A stretch of DNA of 6,618 nt. It comes from an uncultured Prevotella sp. (GTDB taxonomy: Bacteria; Bacteroidota; Bacteroidia; Bacteroidales; Bacteroidaceae). The stretch lies in NCBI GenBank assembly GCA_905210845.1, contig CAJLYG010000175.1:1-6618 (forward strand), written 5' to 3'. The first letter of the stretch is position 1, and the number at the start of each line of letters is the position of its first letter. The position numbers were made by a program, and so were the translations under genes. Under the pieces are notes generated by a model. It searched no databases, had not been told where the DNA came from, and saw only the letters and a program-made list of their open reading frames with translations. This document shows, piece by piece, positions 5,913 through 6,618 of the stretch.

Positions 5913-6362
5913 TCAGAGCTTTTCTATATCTCCGAACACCTCATGCGCATTGAAGCACGGACAAGACTTAGTCGTCGTTCCCGGCAAGTCGCGATGGCCT
6001 ATGATCTTGGCTTGAGGGAAGATCCGATGCAGGTTACCCAACAGGTCGCGCAAGCGTTCCGTCTGTTTGACAGTGCGTGTGTCAGATGGCAGCCCGTTCT
6101 CGTCCAAACCTCCTTCATAGCAAATGCCGATAGAGCAATGGTTATACGGAACGGCGTGAGCCCCAACTTCCAACAACATCCGATGTTGTGTCATCGTACC
6201 GTCACGACGGATAAAGAAGTGATAACCAATCTTGCGGAACTTACGTGCGCGATGGTCACGGAGCATTTGCTCCACCGTATAGTCCTGGTTGCACCTTGTA
6301 GCCGAGCAGTGCACCACAAAATACTTCATGTCGTTGGCAGACATCAGATACTTACTTTTCAT
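5913..6362 (-). CDS. N-acetylmuramoyl-L-alanine amidase, T7-lysozyme type
   Basis: 149 residues if started at ATG 6362, which leaves 16 bases after the smalltalk stop; ATGs at 6344 and 6329 and a GTG at 6386 are alternatives, and the conserved part begins at KYFVVHCSATR. It is a compact Amidase_2/PGRP-fold zinc enzyme. Visible zinc ligands are H18 (VVHCSAT), H123 (IGHRD) and C134 (KSCP); Y47 in GYHFFIRRDG and K132 match T7 lysozyme Tyr46 and Lys128. It hydrolyses the bond between MurNAc and L-alanine of peptidoglycan. No signal peptide is seen, as is usual for this Bacteroidales family. It follows the HU-like and smalltalk genes on the same strand, a conserved trio often found near capsule loci and mobile regions; why the amidase is kept there is unknown, and a phage origin is plausible. 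Confidence 0.92.
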   Translation of the reverse strand: MKSKYLMSANDMKYFVVHCSATRCNQDYTVEQMLRDHRARKFRKIGYHFFIRRDGTMTQHRMLLEVGAHAVPYNHCSIGICYEGGLDENGLPSDTRTVKQTERLRDLLGNLHRIFPQAKIIGHRDLPGTTTKSCPCFNAHEVFGDIEKL

Positions 6363-6378
6363 AAATAACCATTGATGA

Positions 6379-6486
6379 TTAAGCACAAGAGCTGACAGTG
6401 AGAGCAGTCATTGCTGCAATGATCGCTTGCACAATTGCATTCAGGATTTGCATCCACGTGATTTTCGGTTGTTTCTTGTTGTCCAT
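6379..6486 (-). CDS. Smalltalk family protein (35 residues)
   Basis: ATG at 6486-6484, stop TAA 6381-6379. The protein has a short polar, basic N-terminus (MDNKKQPKIT), a single hydrophobic helix from about residue 11 to 31, and ends TVSSCA. This is the typical layout of the tiny Bacteroidales proteins annotated as smalltalk, which end with a Cys near the C-terminus and lie between an HU-like gene and an amidase, exactly as here. Probably membrane-inserted; function unknown. Confidence 0.85.
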   Translation of the reverse strand: MDNKKQPKITWMQILNAIVQAIIAAMTALTVSSCA

Positions 6487-6554
6487 AAAAACGAATTTTA
6501 TAAGTGAATAAACGATGAGATCAGTTTGTTACCCATGATGCAGGAATGGGCAGG

Positions 6555-6618
6555 TCAAGGCTGGGTAGTGCCACCAGTATCCGATCCCGAGTCAGCATTG
6601 CCGCCACTGCTGTTCTTT
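6555..6618 (-). CDS. HU-like DNA-binding protein, Gly/Ser-rich C-terminal tail (partial)
   Basis: From the right edge the frame reads KNSSGGNADSGSDTGGTTQP and stops at TGA 6557-6555. A low-complexity Gly/Ser/Asp tail is typical of the C-terminus of HU-related proteins found directly before smalltalk and amidase genes in Bacteroidales. Only 20 residues are in view, so the call rests on tail composition and gene order; the DNA-binding domain is outside the window. Confidence 0.6.
   Translation of the reverse strand, partial: KNSSGGNADSGSDTGGTTQP

Noticed and set aside
5943..6368. 141-residue + strand frame opposite the amidase
   Set aside because: The - strand encodes a complete amidase with all zinc ligands, so this is a shadow frame.
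358..6618. Mobile element integrated at tRNA-Arg with flanking att repeats
   Set aside because: No integrase gene and no second copy of the tRNA 3' end were found in the window, so element boundaries cannot be supported here.
1..6618. CRISPR array or insertion sequence
   Set aside because: No regularly spaced repeats and no transposase frame or paired terminal inverted repeats were seen.

Overview
The window looks like chromosomal DNA from a Bacteroidales bacterium (Bacteroides, Prevotella or Porphyromonas relatives; genus not resolved). Three things point there: promoters of the TAnnTTTG type with a TTTG-like -33 element, genes without Shine-Dalgarno sequences, and an HU-tail / smalltalk / T7-lysozyme-like amidase cassette that I know only from this order.

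Left end (1-431, + strand): the last 56 codons of a diaminopimelate decarboxylase-like gene (lysA), then a promoter and a tRNA-Arg(TCT) gene. Both are core genes, but each carries an oddity: lysA lacks the usual CESxD cysteine, and the tRNA has A at position 19 and a G-G mismatch in the acceptor stem.

Region 475-1560 (- strand): a KilA-N domain protein with a candidate promoter/operator, followed by a short ORF that appears broken by one base in an A run. A weak bidirectional hairpin separates this unit from the convergent tRNA gene.

Region 1567-4019 (+ strand): a good promoter, a leader of about 230 bases with two small overlapping ORFs and a hairpin followed by U-rich sequence, then a 675-residue protein. 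The protein has a NusG N-terminal (NGN) half, a KOW motif and about 430 further residues that I cannot assign. Ordinary UpxY/NusG antiterminators are about 170-190 residues, so this protein is the most unusual object here. The leader architecture fits control by (anti)termination.

Region 4091-5785 (+ strand): a visibly AT-richer gene for a DUF262/DUF1524 (GmrSD-like) protein, a probable modification-dependent nuclease used against phage. A perfect 16-base palindrome touches its start codon.

Region 5859-6618 (- strand): the convergent amidase, smalltalk protein and an HU-like protein tail. In Bacteroidales this cassette often accompanies capsule or other variable loci, where NusG-like antiterminators are also found. 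A plausible reading is an accessory region next to a tRNA gene in which regulatory genes (KilA-N, NusG-like) and a defence gene (GmrSD-like) have collected. A functional link between the NusG-like protein and the nuclease is inference only.
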